Assembly (NCBI GenBank): GCA_019415335.1
Contig: DXKH01000093.1
Span: 19,270 to 83,269 of the forward strand
Length of the DNA stretch: 64,000 bases
Direction of reading: 5' to 3'
Origin: Citrobacter sp.
Lineage (GTDB): Bacteria; Pseudomonadota; Gammaproteobacteria; Enterobacterales; Enterobacteriaceae
The notes under the pieces are model-generated. The model ran no database searches, was not told the origin of the DNA, and was given only the letters and a program-made list of their open reading frames with translations. Shown here piece after piece: positions 34,131 to 43,655 of the stretch (position 1 is its first letter; the number at the start of each line of letters is the position of its first letter). The translations under genes and the position numbers were made by a program.

Positions 34131-34155
34131 AAAAGGCCCCGAGGGGCCTTTCTGA
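34129..34155 (+). terminator. terminator of btuR
   Basis: AAGGCCCC/GGGGCCTT hairpin immediately at the btuR stop, with A-tract before and TTTC after. Confidence 0.8.
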
Positions 34156-34157
34156 CC

Positions 34158-34229
34158 GCTGACAAAGAAGGAAAAAACGTGGTTTTTCCTTCTTTGTGGT
34201 TATCAGCCGAAAATCAATAAATTGATTTT
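34158..34229. repeat. stacked inverted repeats between btuR and rluB
   Basis: A perfect 15-base inverted repeat (34162-34176 with 34183-34197, arm ACAAAGAAGGAAAAA, six-base loop) is loosely enclosed by GCTGA (34158) and TCAGC (34203). It is followed by an eight-base repeat AAAATCAA/TTGATTTT (34210-34229). No ORF or known repeat family is recognised. The loop is short enough for an RNA hairpin. Confidence 0.7.
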
Positions 34230-34289
34230 CCTGGTTTTTAATGAGGTGATCTCTGCGTGTCCGGTATCGGGATAAGATCTGTCATCACA

Positions 34290-34315
34290 CAAAAAGGCCC
34301 CAAGGGGCCTTTTTT
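34290..34315. terminator. bidirectional terminator between btuR and rluB
   Basis: AAAGGCCCC/GGGGCCTTT with a two-base centre, flanked by A and T runs, 20 bases beyond the rluB stop. The core differs by one base from the hairpin at the btuR stop. Confidence 0.85.
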
Positions 34316-34333
34316 GCATTGCTGGATCGCGGA

Positions 34334-35209
34334 TTAACCGTTGTTGTTACGACCGCCAGTACGGCGACCGCCGCTCACCTGGCTGTGGCGTTTCACCGCA
34401 CGACGAATCTGATTCGCCTTCATGCGGCGGCGATCTTTCTCCACCGCCACTTTCGAGTCAGTTTCCGGCTCCAGTTCCACCAGTTCGCGCAGATAGTTAG
34501 TCTGGGCAAGATCCAGTTCCGTCCAGCCGCCACGCGGCAGGCCTTTCGGCAACGGAATATCACCGTAGCGTACACGGATCAGACGGCTTACCTGCACGCC
34601 AACGGCTTCCCACAGGCGACGTACTTCACGGTTACGCCCTTCGGTCAGGGTGACGTTGTACCACTGGTTGATCCCTTCACCGCCGCTGAACTTAATGGTT
34701 TTGAACGCCGCCGGACCGTCTTCCAGCTGCACGCCACGGCTCAGATCGCGCAATTTGGCATCGTCAACCTGACCAAATACACGCACCGCGTATTCACGTT
34801 CAACTTCACGGCTCGGATGCATCAGGCGGTTCGCCAGTTCACCATCGGTGGTAAACAGCAGCAGCCCGCAGGTATTGACGTCCAGACGCCCTACCGCAAT
34901 CCAGCGCGCGCCGCGCAGTTTCGGCAAGCGATCAAAGACCGTAGGACGACCTTCCGGGTCGTTACGCGTACACAGTTCGCCTTCCGGCTTGTAATAGGCC
35001 AGTACGCGACAAATTTGTTCCGCCGACTCTTTCACCGAAATCAGGTGACCGTCGATACGAATTTTCAGGCCGGGAGTCACTTCAACGCGATCGCCCAGCG
35101 TGGCAATTTTGCCATCTACGCTGACGCGGCCTGCTGCAATGATGGATTCAATTTCACGGCGGGAGCCGTGGCCAGCGCGCGCCAGCACTTTCTGTAACTT
35201 TTCGCTCAT
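34334..35209 (-). CDS. rluB: 23S rRNA pseudouridine(2605) synthase
   Basis: RluB makes pseudouridine 2605 in 23S rRNA. The 291-residue product has an N-terminal S4 RNA-binding domain ([20 protein letters not shown]), the RsuA-family catalytic Asp in [12 protein letters not shown] (near 110), and a basic Gly/Arg/Asn-rich tail ending GGRNNNG. The start is ATG 35209 ([11 protein letters not shown], as E. coli); the frame is open nine codons further upstream. Confidence 0.97.
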   Translation of the reverse strand: MSEKLQKVLARAGHGSRREIESIIAAGRVSVDGKIATLGDRVEVTPGLKIRIDGHLISVKESAEQICRVLAYYKPEGELCTRNDPEGRPTVFDRLPKLRGARWIAVGRLDVNTCGLLLFTTDGELANRLMHPSREVEREYAVRVFGQVDDAKLRDLSRGVQLEDGPAAFKTIKFSGGEGINQWYNVTLTEGRNREVRRLWEAVGVQVSRLIRVRYGDIPLPKGLPRGGWTELDLAQTNYLRELVELEPETDSKVAVEKDRRRMKANQIRRAVKRHSQVSGGRRTGGRNNNG

Positions 35210-35309
35210 AGAGCTTCCTTTAGCTGTCGCCTTCACAGGCGTCGAACAGGAGAATCAACGGCGCTTCTCAGCGCCATTTTAAGGCCGCGTAGTATACAGA
35301 GTTGCGCCC

Positions 35310-35930
35310 TTATAAGAAAGGTTTAACGTCTCCGACGCCTTCACGCAAGACAACCGGGGAATCATCGGTCAAGTCGATCACCGTTGTCGGTTGCTGGCCC
35401 AGGTAACCACCGTGGATAATCAGATCCACCTGCTTTTCCAGGCGATCTTTAATTTCTTCCGGATCGGACTCGGTAAATTCACTGCCTGGTAGCATCAGCG
35501 AGGTGGAGAGCATCGGCTCACCCAGCGCCTGCAACAGTTCGAGCGCGATCGGATTCGACGGCACGCGCAGACCGATGGTCTTACGTTTTTCCTGCAATAA
35601 CCGACGCGGCACCTCTTTCGTCCCTTTCAGAATGAAAGTGTAGTTGCCCGGCGTATTGTTCTTGATCAGGCGAAAAGCCACGTTGTCGACAAACGAATAG
35701 GTCGACAGCTCGGACAGGTCGCGACACATCAGAGTGAAGTTGTGCCCGTCCGGCAACTGGCGAATACGGCAAATCCGTTCCATCGCGCCTTTGTCTTCAA
35801 TTTTACAACCGAGCGCGTAGCCGGAGTCGGTTGGATACACAATCACCCCGCCCTTACGCACAATCTCAACCGCCTGATTGATCAGGCGCTGTTGTGGGTT
35901 ATCAGGATGAATATAAAAAAACTGGCTCAT
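35310..35930 (-). CDS. yciO: YciO, Sua5/YrdC-domain protein
   Basis: A 206-residue YrdC-like protein related to TsaC (threonylcarbamoyl-AMP synthase). E. coli YciO does not replace TsaC well, and its natural role is open. Family stretches GGVIVYPTDSGYALGC (residues about 27-42) and the KRKTIGLRVPSNP region are present. The ATG at 35930 overlaps the rnm stop (ATGA), so the two are coupled. The frame is open 12 codons upstream, inside rnm. Confidence 0.95.
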   Translation of the reverse strand: MSQFFYIHPDNPQQRLINQAVEIVRKGGVIVYPTDSGYALGCKIEDKGAMERICRIRQLPDGHNFTLMCRDLSELSTYSFVDNVAFRLIKNNTPGNYTFILKGTKEVPRRLLQEKRKTIGLRVPSNPIALELLQALGEPMLSTSLMLPGSEFTESDPEEIKDRLEKQVDLIIHGGYLGQQPTTVIDLTDDSPVVLREGVGDVKPFL

Positions 35931-36808
35931 ACTTCCCTCACTGTGGTGTTCTGCGGCTGCTCCCATGCCTGCCAGACGCCTTCAACGCCTGCCGGCAGCC
36001 AGAGCTTGCGGCCCAACTCGATCCACGGACAAGGCTGATGAAAATCAGATCCTTGCGATGCCCATAGCTGATGCTGACGGGCGAGCGTGGCCAGTTGCGT
36101 GCGCTCATTGGGGGACTGCTGGCACTGCGCGACTTCCATCGCATCACCACGATGTTGCGCAAAATACGCCACCAGCCTTTTCAGCCACTTAGCGCTAAGA
36201 TCGTACCGCCCTGGATGAGCCAGTACCGCCTTACCGCCAGAATGATGAATGACATCAATAGCTTGTTCTATTGTACACCACTGCGGCGGAACGTATCCTG
36301 TTTTCCCGCGAGCAAGGTACTTTTTAAAGACATCCGCCATGCTGGTCGCTTTGCCGCATTCCACCAGGTAACGGGCAAAGTGGCCGCGAGTCACCGCACC
36401 GCCGTCGGCCAGGCGCAACGCCCCTTCCCATGCGCCGGTGATGTGCGCTTTTTCCAGGCGATCGGCGATGAGCCGCGCCCGTTGCTGCCGTCGTTCCGTC
36501 TGTTGCGCCAGAAACGCGCACATCGCCGGGTGTTCAATGTCGATGTTCAGACCCACAATATGAATTTCGTGATTCTCCCAGACCGTCGAGATCTCAACGC
36601 CCGGGATCAAGTTCAGCGCCAGTCCAGAACGTGAAATTTCTTCGCTTGCCGCAGGAATAGCGGCTGTGGTGTCATGATCGGTAATCGCCAGCGTGCCTAC
36701 GCGCATCTCGACGGCGCGATGGACTAACGCTTCTGGCGTCAGTCGTCCATCAGATGCCGTTGTGTGACTGTGCAGGTCATAAATCACTGCATAATTCGTG
36801 TCGCTCAA
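35927..36808 (-). CDS. rnm: RNase AM (YciV/TrpH), PHP-domain 5'-3' exoribonuclease
   Basis: In E. coli this enzyme trims 5' ends of 16S, 23S and 5S rRNA precursors and also hydrolyses 3',5'-bisphosphonucleotides (pAp). The 293-residue product shows PHP metal motifs DLHSHTTASDG (about 11-21), ITDHDTT, LAHPGRYD and GSDFHQP. It is divergent from the trp promoter, only about 75 bp away, and overlaps yciO at its end. Confidence 0.96.
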   Translation of the reverse strand: MSDTNYAVIYDLHSHTTASDGRLTPEALVHRAVEMRVGTLAITDHDTTAAIPAASEEISRSGLALNLIPGVEISTVWENHEIHIVGLNIDIEHPAMCAFLAQQTERRQQRARLIADRLEKAHITGAWEGALRLADGGAVTRGHFARYLVECGKATSMADVFKKYLARGKTGYVPPQWCTIEQAIDVIHHSGGKAVLAHPGRYDLSAKWLKRLVAYFAQHRGDAMEVAQCQQSPNERTQLATLARQHQLWASQGSDFHQPCPWIELGRKLWLPAGVEGVWQAWEQPQNTTVREV

Positions 36809-36883
36809 GGCGAACTCCCGTCTCTCAAAAATAATCTTTCCTGCGCATCATAGCGGTTCTGGCAAATTTACTGAAATCAGGTG

Positions 36884-36912
36884 TTGACAATAACCCATCG
36901 AACTAGTTAACT
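36884..36912 (+). promoter_or_regulatory. trp operon promoter
   Basis: TTGACA (36884-36889) and TTAACT (36907-36912) with 17 bases between. The -10 lies inside the trp operator, as in E. coli. Confidence 0.95.
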
Positions 36913-36918
36913 AGTACG
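36899..36918 (+). promoter_or_regulatory. trp operator (TrpR binding site)
   Basis: A near-perfect 20-base palindrome CGAACTAGTTAACTAGTACG overlapping the -10 element. It is identical, as remembered, to the E. coli operator. TrpR with tryptophan would block polymerase. Confidence 0.95.
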
Positions 36919-36945
36919 AAAGTTCACAAGCAAAAGGGTATCGAA

Positions 36946-36990
36946 ATGAAAGCAACATTTGTTCTGCACGGTGGGTGGCGCACTTCCTGA
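36946..36990 (+). CDS. trpL: trp operon leader peptide (single Trp codon)
   Basis: A 14-residue leader peptide, MKATFVLHGGWRTS, with AAGGG before its ATG. Ribosome stalling at Trp codons here decides attenuation. E. coli and Salmonella have two adjacent Trp codons (GWW). Here the first is GGG (Gly, 36973-36975) and only TGG at 36976-36978 remains, one base from TGG TGG. The CGC-ACT-TCC-TGA end is conserved. The rest of the leader looks functional. Confidence 0.93.
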   Translation: MKATFVLHGGWRTS

Positions 36991-37061
36991 TTTCGGGCAG
37001 TGTATTTCGCGTGTAGATCGCCACCAGATACCCGGCCCGCCAACAGAGCGGGCCTTTTTTT
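36974..37061 (+). terminator. trp attenuator
   Basis: Segment 1 GGTGGCG (36974-36980) can pair with segment 2 CGCCACC (37019-37025), forming the pause hairpin. Segment 2/3 pairing (GGGCAGTGTAT near 36995 with ATACCCGGCCC near 37028) gives the antiterminator. The 3:4 terminator is GGCCCGC (37034-37040)/GCGGGCC (37048-37054) followed by seven T. The arrangement is that of E. coli. Confidence 0.92.
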
Positions 37062-37084
37062 GAACAAAATTAATGAGAACAACC

Positions 37085-38647
37085 ATGCAGACATCAAAAC
37101 CGACACTCGAACTCATTACCTGCGATGCCGCCTATCGTAAAAACCCAACGGAGTTATTCCATCAGGTTTGCGGCGACCGTCCGGCAACGCTGCTGCTGGA
37201 ATCTGCGGATATCGACAGCAAAGATGACCTAAAAAGCCTGTTGCTGGTGGATAGTGCGCTGCGCATTACCGCCATCGGTGACACCGTCACCATTCAGGCA
37301 CTAACCGACAATGGCGCAGCGCTGCTGACACTCCTGGACGCCGCACTGCCCGCTGGCGTTGAGAATGAACATCAGGACGCAGCTCGCGTGCTGCGTTTCC
37401 CACCGGTCAGCCCGCTATTAGACGAAGACGCGCGGTTGTGCGCACTTTCTGTATTTGACGCCTTCCGCCTGTTGCAGGAACTGGTTAACGTCCCGGCACA
37501 GGAGCGCGAAGCGATGTTCTTCGGCGGCCTGTTTGCTTACGATCTGGTTGCCGGTTTTGAAGATTTACCGCAGCTTGAGGCAGGCAACCGCTGCCCGGAC
37601 TACTGTTTCTATCTGGCGGAAACGCTAATGGTGATCGACCACCAGAAACAAAGTACCCGCATTCAGGCCAGTCTGTTCAGCGACAATGACGCCGAGAAAC
37701 AACGCCTCGTCGCGCGACTGGCACGTCTGAGCCAGCAACTGACAGAACCTGCACCGCCGCTGCCGGTCGTTTCTGTGCCGCAAATGCGCTGCGAATGCAA
37801 TCAGAGCGATGAAGAGTTTGGTGCGGTGGTGCGCTCGATGCAAAAAGCGATTCGTGCCGGGGAAATTTTCCAGGTAGTCCCGTCTCGTCGTTTCTCTCTG
37901 CCCTGCCCGTCGCCGCTGGCAGCCTATTACGTGCTCAAGAAAAGCAACCCCAGCCCGTACATGTTCTTTATGCAGGACAACGATTTCACCCTGTTTGGCG
38001 CGTCGCCAGAAAGCTCGTTGAAATATGATGCCACCAGCCGTCAAATTGAAATCTACCCGATTGCCGGTACGCGTCCTCGCGGTCGTCGCGCCGACGGAAC
38101 GCTGGATCGCGACCTCGACAGCCGCATTGAACTGGAAATGCGCACCGACCATAAAGAGCTTTCTGAACACCTGATGCTGGTTGACCTGGCGCGTAACGAT
38201 CTCGCCCGCATCTGTACGCCGGGCAGTCGCTACGTGGCCGACCTGACCAAGGTTGACCGCTATTCCTACGTCATGCACCTGGTCTCCCGCGTCGTCGGTG
38301 AACTGCGCAGCGATCTCGATGTGCTGCACGCCTACCGCGCCTGCATGAACATGGGCACCCTCAGCGGTGCGCCAAAAGTACGGGCGATGCAGTTGATTGC
38401 CGAAGCCGAAGGTCGCCGACGCGGCAGCTACGGCGGTGCGGTCGGTTACTTCACCGCGCACGGCGATCTGGATACCTGCATTGTAATTCGCTCCGCGCTG
38501 GTGGAAGACGGTATCGCCACCGTCCAGGCGGGCGCCGGTATTGTGCTCGATTCTGTTCCCCAGTCAGAAGCCGACGAAACCCGTAATAAAGCGCGCGCGG
38601 TCCTGCGTGCCATTGCCACCGCGCACCACGCACAGGAGACTTTCTGA
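37085..38647 (+). CDS. trpE: anthranilate synthase component I
   Basis: TrpE makes anthranilate from chorismate with ammonia passed from TrpG, and is feedback inhibited by tryptophan. The 520-residue product equals E. coli. The Trp-binding LLLESAD element (Ser near 40) and the chorismate-binding C-terminal domain ([32 protein letters not shown]) are intact. ATG 37085 gives [11 protein letters not shown]; an upstream in-frame ATG at 37073 is not the family start. The stop overlaps trpGD by one base (TGATG). Confidence 0.98.
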   Translation: MQTSKPTLELITCDAAYRKNPTELFHQVCGDRPATLLLESADIDSKDDLKSLLLVDSALRITAIGDTVTIQALTDNGAALLTLLDAALPAGVENEHQDAARVLRFPPVSPLLDEDARLCALSVFDAFRLLQELVNVPAQEREAMFFGGLFAYDLVAGFEDLPQLEAGNRCPDYCFYLAETLMVIDHQKQSTRIQASLFSDNDAEKQRLVARLARLSQQLTEPAPPLPVVSVPQMRCECNQSDEEFGAVVRSMQKAIRAGEIFQVVPSRRFSLPCPSPLAAYYVLKKSNPSPYMFFMQDNDFTLFGASPESSLKYDATSRQIEIYPIAGTRPRGRRADGTLDRDLDSRIELEMRTDHKELSEHLMLVDLARNDLARICTPGSRYVADLTKVDRYSYVMHLVSRVVGELRSDLDVLHAYRACMNMGTLSGAPKVRAMQLIAEAEGRRRGSYGGAVGYFTAHGDLDTCIVIRSALVEDGIATVQAGAGIVLDSVPQSEADETRNKARAVLRAIATAHHAQETF

Positions 38648-40242
38648 TGGCTGACATTCTGCTGCTCGACAACATCGACTCATTTACCTATAACCTGGCA
38701 GATCAGCTGCGTACCAACGGTCACAACGTGGTGATTTACCGTAATCATATTCCGGCCCAGACCCTGATTGAGCGCCTGGCCACCATGAAGAACCCGGTTC
38801 TGGTGCTGTCTCCCGGTCCAGGCGTACCCAGTGAAGCAGGTTGTATGCCGGAACTGCTGACCCGTCTGCGCGGCAAGCTGCCGATTATCGGCATCTGTCT
38901 GGGCCATCAGGCGATTGTCGAAGCCTACGGCGGCTACGTCGGTCAGGCCGGCGAGATCCTGCACGGCAAGGCGTCCAGCATTGAACACGATGGACAGGCC
39001 ATGTTTGCCGGTCTGACGAATCCGCTGCCGGTTGCGCGCTATCACTCCCTGGTCGGCAGCAACGTTCCCGCAGGCCTGACCATTAACGCCCACTTTAACG
39101 GCATGGTGATGGCGGTACGTCACGACGTCGATCGCGTTTGCGGTTTGCAGTTCCACCCGGAGTCCATTCTGACCTCTCAGGGCGCTCGCCTGCTTGAACA
39201 GACGCTGGCCTGGGCGCAGCAGAAGCTGGAGCCGACCAATACGCTGCAGCCGATCCTCGAAAAACTGTATCAGGCACAAACCCTGAGCCAGCAGGAAAGT
39301 CACCAGTTGTTCTCCGCCGTCGTGCGCGGCGAACTCAAACCAGAACAGCTGGCTGCCGCTCTGGTCAGCATGAAGATTCGCGGCGAGCATCCGAATGAGA
39401 TTGCCGGTGCGGCAACCGCCTTACTGGAAAATGCCGCGCCGTTCCCGCGCCCTGACTATCTGTTCGCCGATATCGTCGGCACCGGGGGCGACGGCAGCAA
39501 CAGCATTAATATTTCTACCGCCAGCGCATTTGTCGCGGCGGCATGCGGCCTGAAGGTGGCTAAACACGGCAACCGCAGCGTCTCCAGCAAGTCCGGTTCG
39601 TCGGATCTGTTGGCCGCTTTCGGTATCAATCTCGACATGAATGCCGACCGATCGCGTCAGGCGCTGGACGACCTGGGCGTCTGCTTCCTGTTTGCCCCGA
39701 AATACCACACCGGTTTCCGCCACGCGATGCCGGTACGTCAGCAGTTGAAGACGCGTACGCTGTTCAACGTACTGGGTCCGCTGATTAACCCGGCGCATCC
39801 TCCGCTGGCGCTGATTGGCGTCTACAGCCCTGAACTGGTTCTGCCGATTGCCGAAACCCTGCGCGTACTGGGCTATCAGCGTGCCGCAGTCGTACACAGC
39901 GGCGGAATGGATGAAGTCTCTCTGCATGCGCCGACCATTGTGGCGGAGCTGCATGACGGCGAGATCAAGAGCTATCAACTGACGGCGGACGACTTCGGCC
40001 TGACCCCTTACCATCAGGAGCAACTGGCAGGCGGTACGCCGGAAGAAAACCGTGACATTCTGACACGCTTACTACAAGGTAAAGGTGACGCCGCCCACGA
40101 GGCAGCCGTTGCCGCAAACGTCGCAATGTTGATGCGACTGCATGGTGAAGAAGATCTCAAGGCTAATGCGCAAACCGTTCTCGAGGTCTTGCACAGTGGT
40201 TCCGCTTATGACCGAGTCACCGCTCTGGCGGCAAGAGGGTAA
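38647..40242 (+). CDS. trpGD: bifunctional anthranilate synthase glutaminase / anthranilate phosphoribosyltransferase
   Basis: A natural fusion of 531 residues. The N-terminal class I glutamine amidotransferase (about 1-190) has Cys in GICLGHQAI and the His-Glu pair in QFHPES. The C-terminal TrpD phosphoribosyltransferase (about 200-531) has the PRPP loop [14 protein letters not shown] and [14 protein letters not shown]. It supplies ammonia to TrpE and makes phosphoribosyl anthranilate. The fusion is the usual enterobacterial state. It starts on the last base of trpE; trpCF begins with no gap. Confidence 0.98.
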   Translation: MADILLLDNIDSFTYNLADQLRTNGHNVVIYRNHIPAQTLIERLATMKNPVLVLSPGPGVPSEAGCMPELLTRLRGKLPIIGICLGHQAIVEAYGGYVGQAGEILHGKASSIEHDGQAMFAGLTNPLPVARYHSLVGSNVPAGLTINAHFNGMVMAVRHDVDRVCGLQFHPESILTSQGARLLEQTLAWAQQKLEPTNTLQPILEKLYQAQTLSQQESHQLFSAVVRGELKPEQLAAALVSMKIRGEHPNEIAGAATALLENAAPFPRPDYLFADIVGTGGDGSNSINISTASAFVAAACGLKVAKHGNRSVSSKSGSSDLLAAFGINLDMNADRSRQALDDLGVCFLFAPKYHTGFRHAMPVRQQLKTRTLFNVLGPLINPAHPPLALIGVYSPELVLPIAETLRVLGYQRAAVVHSGGMDEVSLHAPTIVAELHDGEIKSYQLTADDFGLTPYHQEQLAGGTPEENRDILTRLLQGKGDAAHEAAVAANVAMLMRLHGEEDLKANAQTVLEVLHSGSAYDRVTALAARG

Positions 40243-41604
40243 ATGATGCAAACCGTTTTAGCGAAAATCGTCGCAGACAAGGCGATTTGGGTGGAAGCCC
40301 GCAAACAGCAACAACCGTTGGCCAGTTTTCAGAACGATGTTCAGCCCAGCACACGTCACTTTTATGACGCCTTACAGGGCGCGCGTACGGCCTTTATTCT
40401 GGAGTGCAAGAAAGCCTCTCCGTCCAAAGGGGTGATCCGTGATGATTTCGACCCGGCGCGGATTGCCGGGGTGTATAAACATTACGCCTCCGCCATTTCT
40501 GTTCTGACCGATGAAAAGTACTTCCAGGGCAGTTTTGATTTCCTGCCGATCGTGAGCAGCATCGCGCCGCAGCCGATTCTGTGTAAGGATTTTATTATCG
40601 ACCCTTACCAGATTTACCTTGCGCGCCATTATCAGGCCGACGCCTGCCTGCTGATGCTTTCGGTACTCGACGACGAGCAGTATCGCCAGCTTTCTGCTGT
40701 AGCGCACAGTCTGAAGATGGGCGTGTTGACAGAAGTCAGTAATGAAGACGAACTGGAACGCGCCATTGCGCTCGGCGCGAAAGTGGTCGGGATTAACAAC
40801 CGTGACCTGCGCGACCTGTCGATTGACCTGAATCGTACCCGCCAACTGGCGCCGAAACTGGGCCAGGGCGTGACGGTGATTAGCGAATCGGGGATCAACA
40901 CCTACGCTCAGGTTCGCGAACTCAGCCATTTTGCCAACGGTTTCCTGATTGGTTCCGCCCTCATGGCGCATGACGATCTTAACGCTGCCGTACGCCGTGT
41001 TCTGCTTGGCGAAAATAAGGTATGTGGCCTGACGCGTCCGGAAGATGCCAAAGCCGCCTGCGAATCTGGCGCTTTCTATGGTGGACTGATTTTTGTCTCT
41101 TCTTCACCCCGTTTTGTCAGCATTGAACAGGCTCGCGAAGTGCAGTCTGCCGCCCCGCTACAGTATGTTGGCGTGTTTCGTAATCACGACATCGCCGACA
41201 TCTGTGTAAAAGCGGCGCAACTTTCGCTGAAAGCCGTACAGCTGCATGGGCGCGAAGACCAGGCGTATGTTGATGCCCTGCGCGCCGCGCTGCCTGAAAA
41301 CGTACAGATCTGGAAAGCGCTGAGCGTCGGTGAGACCCTCCCGGCCCGCGATTATCAGCATGTCGACAAATACGTGCTGGATAACGGCCAGGGCGGCAGC
41401 GGTCAGCGTTTTGACTGGTCGTTACTGCAAGGACAGTCGCTGGATAACGTATTGCTGGCTGGCGGTCTTGGCGCGGACAACTGCGTTGACGCGGCTAAAA
41501 CCGGCTGTGCCGGTCTCGATTTTAATTCTGGTGTAGAGTCACAGCCGGGCATCAAAGATGCACGCCTTCTGGCCTCGGTATTTCAGACACTGCGCGCATA
41601 TTAA
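40243..41604 (+). CDS. trpCF: bifunctional indole-3-glycerol-phosphate synthase / phosphoribosylanthranilate isomerase
   Basis: A fusion protein of two TIM barrels, 453 residues. The N-terminal TrpC domain (about 1-255) carries [12 protein letters not shown] and VVGINNRDL. The C-terminal TrpF domain (about 256-453) carries [14 protein letters not shown] and the phosphate loop LAGGLGADN. The fused state is the enterobacterial norm. It is followed ten bases later by trpB. Confidence 0.98.
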   Translation: MMQTVLAKIVADKAIWVEARKQQQPLASFQNDVQPSTRHFYDALQGARTAFILECKKASPSKGVIRDDFDPARIAGVYKHYASAISVLTDEKYFQGSFDFLPIVSSIAPQPILCKDFIIDPYQIYLARHYQADACLLMLSVLDDEQYRQLSAVAHSLKMGVLTEVSNEDELERAIALGAKVVGINNRDLRDLSIDLNRTRQLAPKLGQGVTVISESGINTYAQVRELSHFANGFLIGSALMAHDDLNAAVRRVLLGENKVCGLTRPEDAKAACESGAFYGGLIFVSSSPRFVSIEQAREVQSAAPLQYVGVFRNHDIADICVKAAQLSLKAVQLHGREDQAYVDALRAALPENVQIWKALSVGETLPARDYQHVDKYVLDNGQGGSGQRFDWSLLQGQSLDNVLLAGGLGADNCVDAAKTGCAGLDFNSGVESQPGIKDARLLASVFQTLRAY

Positions 41605-41614
41605 GGAAAAGGAC

Positions 41615-42808
41615 ATGACAACATTACTCAATCCCTATTTTGGTGAATTCGGTGGCATGTATGTGCCGCAGATTCTGATGCCGGCTCTGCGTCAACTGGA
41701 AGACGCGTTCGTCAGTGCGCAAAAAGATCCCGAGTTTCAGGCCCAGTTTGCTGACCTGCTGAAAAACTACGCGGGACGTCCCACTGCGCTGACCAAATGT
41801 CAGAACATCACCGCCGGAACCCATACCACACTGTACCTGAAGCGTGAAGATCTGCTGCACGGCGGCGCGCATAAAACCAACCAGGTGTTAGGTCAGGCAT
41901 TGCTGGCAAAACGCATGGGTAAAACCGAGATTATTGCGGAAACGGGCGCAGGCCAGCACGGGGTGGCTTCGGCACTCGCCAGCGCCCTGCTCGGCCTGAA
42001 ATGCCGTATCTACATGGGGGCGAAAGACGTTGAGCGCCAGTCGCCGAACGTCTTCCGTATGCGCCTGATGGGGGCTGAAGTGATTCCGGTGCACAGCGGT
42101 TCAGCCACACTGAAAGATGCCTGTAACGAGGCGCTGCGTGACTGGTCTGGCAGCTACGAAACCGCGCACTACATGCTCGGCACCGCTGCTGGCCCGCACC
42201 CATTCCCGACCATCGTGCGTGAATTTCAGCGCATGATCGGCGAAGAAACCAAAGCGCAGATCCTCGAAAAAGAGGGTCGCCTGCCGGATGCGGTGATCGC
42301 CTGCGTGGGCGGTGGTTCCAACGCCATCGGGATGTTTGCCGATTTTATTAATGAGCCAGACGTTGGGCTGATTGGTGTAGAACCCGGTGGCCACGGGATT
42401 GAAACCGGTGAGCACGGTGCGCCGTTGAAGCACGGCCGCGTCGGGATTTATTTCGGTATGAAAGCACCGATGATGCAGACCGATGAGGGACAGATCGAGG
42501 AGTCCTACTCCATCTCTGCGGGTCTGGATTTCCCGTCCGTCGGCCCACAGCATGCGTACCTGAACAGCATTGGTCGCGCCGACTACGTGTCGATCACCGA
42601 TGACGAAGCGCTGGATGCGTTTAAAACACTCTGCCTGCATGAAGGTATTATTCCGGCGCTCGAGTCGTCACACGCCCTGGCCCACGCGCTGAAAATGATG
42701 CGCGAGAACCCGGAAAAAGAGCAACTGCTGGTGGTTAACCTTTCCGGTCGCGGCGACAAAGACATTTTCACCGTACACGATATTCTGAAAGCGCGAGGGG
42801 AAATCTGA
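41615..42808 (+). CDS. trpB: tryptophan synthase beta chain
   Basis: TrpB condenses indole with serine using pyridoxal phosphate. The 397-residue product has the PLP Lys in [11 protein letters not shown] (near 87), the phosphate loop [10 protein letters not shown] and Glu109-region [14 protein letters not shown] 41615 follows AAGGA; the long frame before it is inside trpCF. The stop overlaps the trpA start by one base, fitting the 1:1 stoichiometry of the channelled complex. Confidence 0.98.
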   Translation: MTTLLNPYFGEFGGMYVPQILMPALRQLEDAFVSAQKDPEFQAQFADLLKNYAGRPTALTKCQNITAGTHTTLYLKREDLLHGGAHKTNQVLGQALLAKRMGKTEIIAETGAGQHGVASALASALLGLKCRIYMGAKDVERQSPNVFRMRLMGAEVIPVHSGSATLKDACNEALRDWSGSYETAHYMLGTAAGPHPFPTIVREFQRMIGEETKAQILEKEGRLPDAVIACVGGGSNAIGMFADFINEPDVGLIGVEPGGHGIETGEHGAPLKHGRVGIYFGMKAPMMQTDEGQIEESYSISAGLDFPSVGPQHAYLNSIGRADYVSITDDEALDAFKTLCLHEGIIPALESSHALAHALKMMRENPEKEQLLVVNLSGRGDKDIFTVHDILKARGEI

Positions 42809-43614
42809 TGGAACGCTATGAAAGCCTGTTTGCACAACTGAACGATCGCAAGGAAGGAGCCTTTGTCCCCTTCGTAACCCTCGGCGACCCTGGCGTTGAG
42901 CAATCGCTAAAAATTATCGATGCCCTGGTTGAAGCAGGAGCGGATGCGCTGGAGCTGGGGATCCCGTTCTCCGATCCGCTCGCCGATGGCCCGACCATTC
43001 AGAGCGCTACGCTGCGCGCATTTGCTGCCGGCGTCACACCGACCCGCTGTTTTGAGATGCTGGCCGCCATCCGCGAAAAGTACCCGACCATTCCCATTGG
43101 TCTGCTGATGTACGCGAACCTGGTGTTCAGCAAAGGCATTGACGCATTTTACGCACAGTGTGAAAAAGTCGGCGTCGATTCCGTGCTGGTTGCCGACGTA
43201 CCGATTGAAGAATCTGCGCCATTCCGTCAGGCCGCATTGCGCCACAACGTTGCGCCGATCTTCATCTGCCCGCCGAATGCCGATGATGACCTGCTGCGCC
43301 AGATTGCCTCTTATGGTCGGGGTTATACCTATCTGCTGTCGCGCGCGGGCGTGACAGGCGCAGAAAATCGTGCGGCTCTGCCATTGCATCATCTGGTAGA
43401 GAAATTGAAAGAGTACAACGCCGCGCCGTCTTTGCAGGGCTTTGGCATTTCGGCCCCGGATCAGGTTACCGCCGCCATTGACGCGGGTGCCGCTGGCGCA
43501 ATCTCCGGTTCCGCGATCGTCAAAATCATTGAGAAGAACGTTGAGCAACCTGAGCAGATGCTCGCCGAGCTGAAGACATTCGTCAGCGGGTTAAAAGCCG
43601 CCACCCGCCGATAA
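42808..43614 (+). CDS. trpA: tryptophan synthase alpha chain
   Basis: TrpA cleaves indole-3-glycerol phosphate to indole, passed through a tunnel to TrpB. The 268-residue TIM barrel has catalytic Glu49 and Asp60 in [19 protein letters not shown]. It is the last gene of trpEGDCFBA, with a hairpin terminator directly after. Confidence 0.98.
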   Translation: MERYESLFAQLNDRKEGAFVPFVTLGDPGVEQSLKIIDALVEAGADALELGIPFSDPLADGPTIQSATLRAFAAGVTPTRCFEMLAAIREKYPTIPIGLLMYANLVFSKGIDAFYAQCEKVGVDSVLVADVPIEESAPFRQAALRHNVAPIFICPPNADDDLLRQIASYGRGYTYLLSRAGVTGAENRAALPLHHLVEKLKEYNAAPSLQGFGISAPDQVTAAIDAGAAGAISGSAIVKIIEKNVEQPEQMLAELKTFVSGLKAATRR

Positions 43615-43621
43615 TTCACCG

Positions 43622-43655
43622 CGACCGCCAGACTTCCCCTGGCGGTCTTATCCTT
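43622..43655. terminator. terminator after trpA
   Basis: Stem GACCGCCAG/CTGGCGGTC with a seven-base loop and a modest T-rich tail (TTATCCTTT). It overlaps the stop of the converging diguanylate cyclase gene. Confidence 0.75.

Noticed and set aside
36924..37116. Short minus-strand frames through the trp leader
   Set aside because: They run against a well-understood attenuator region and match nothing.
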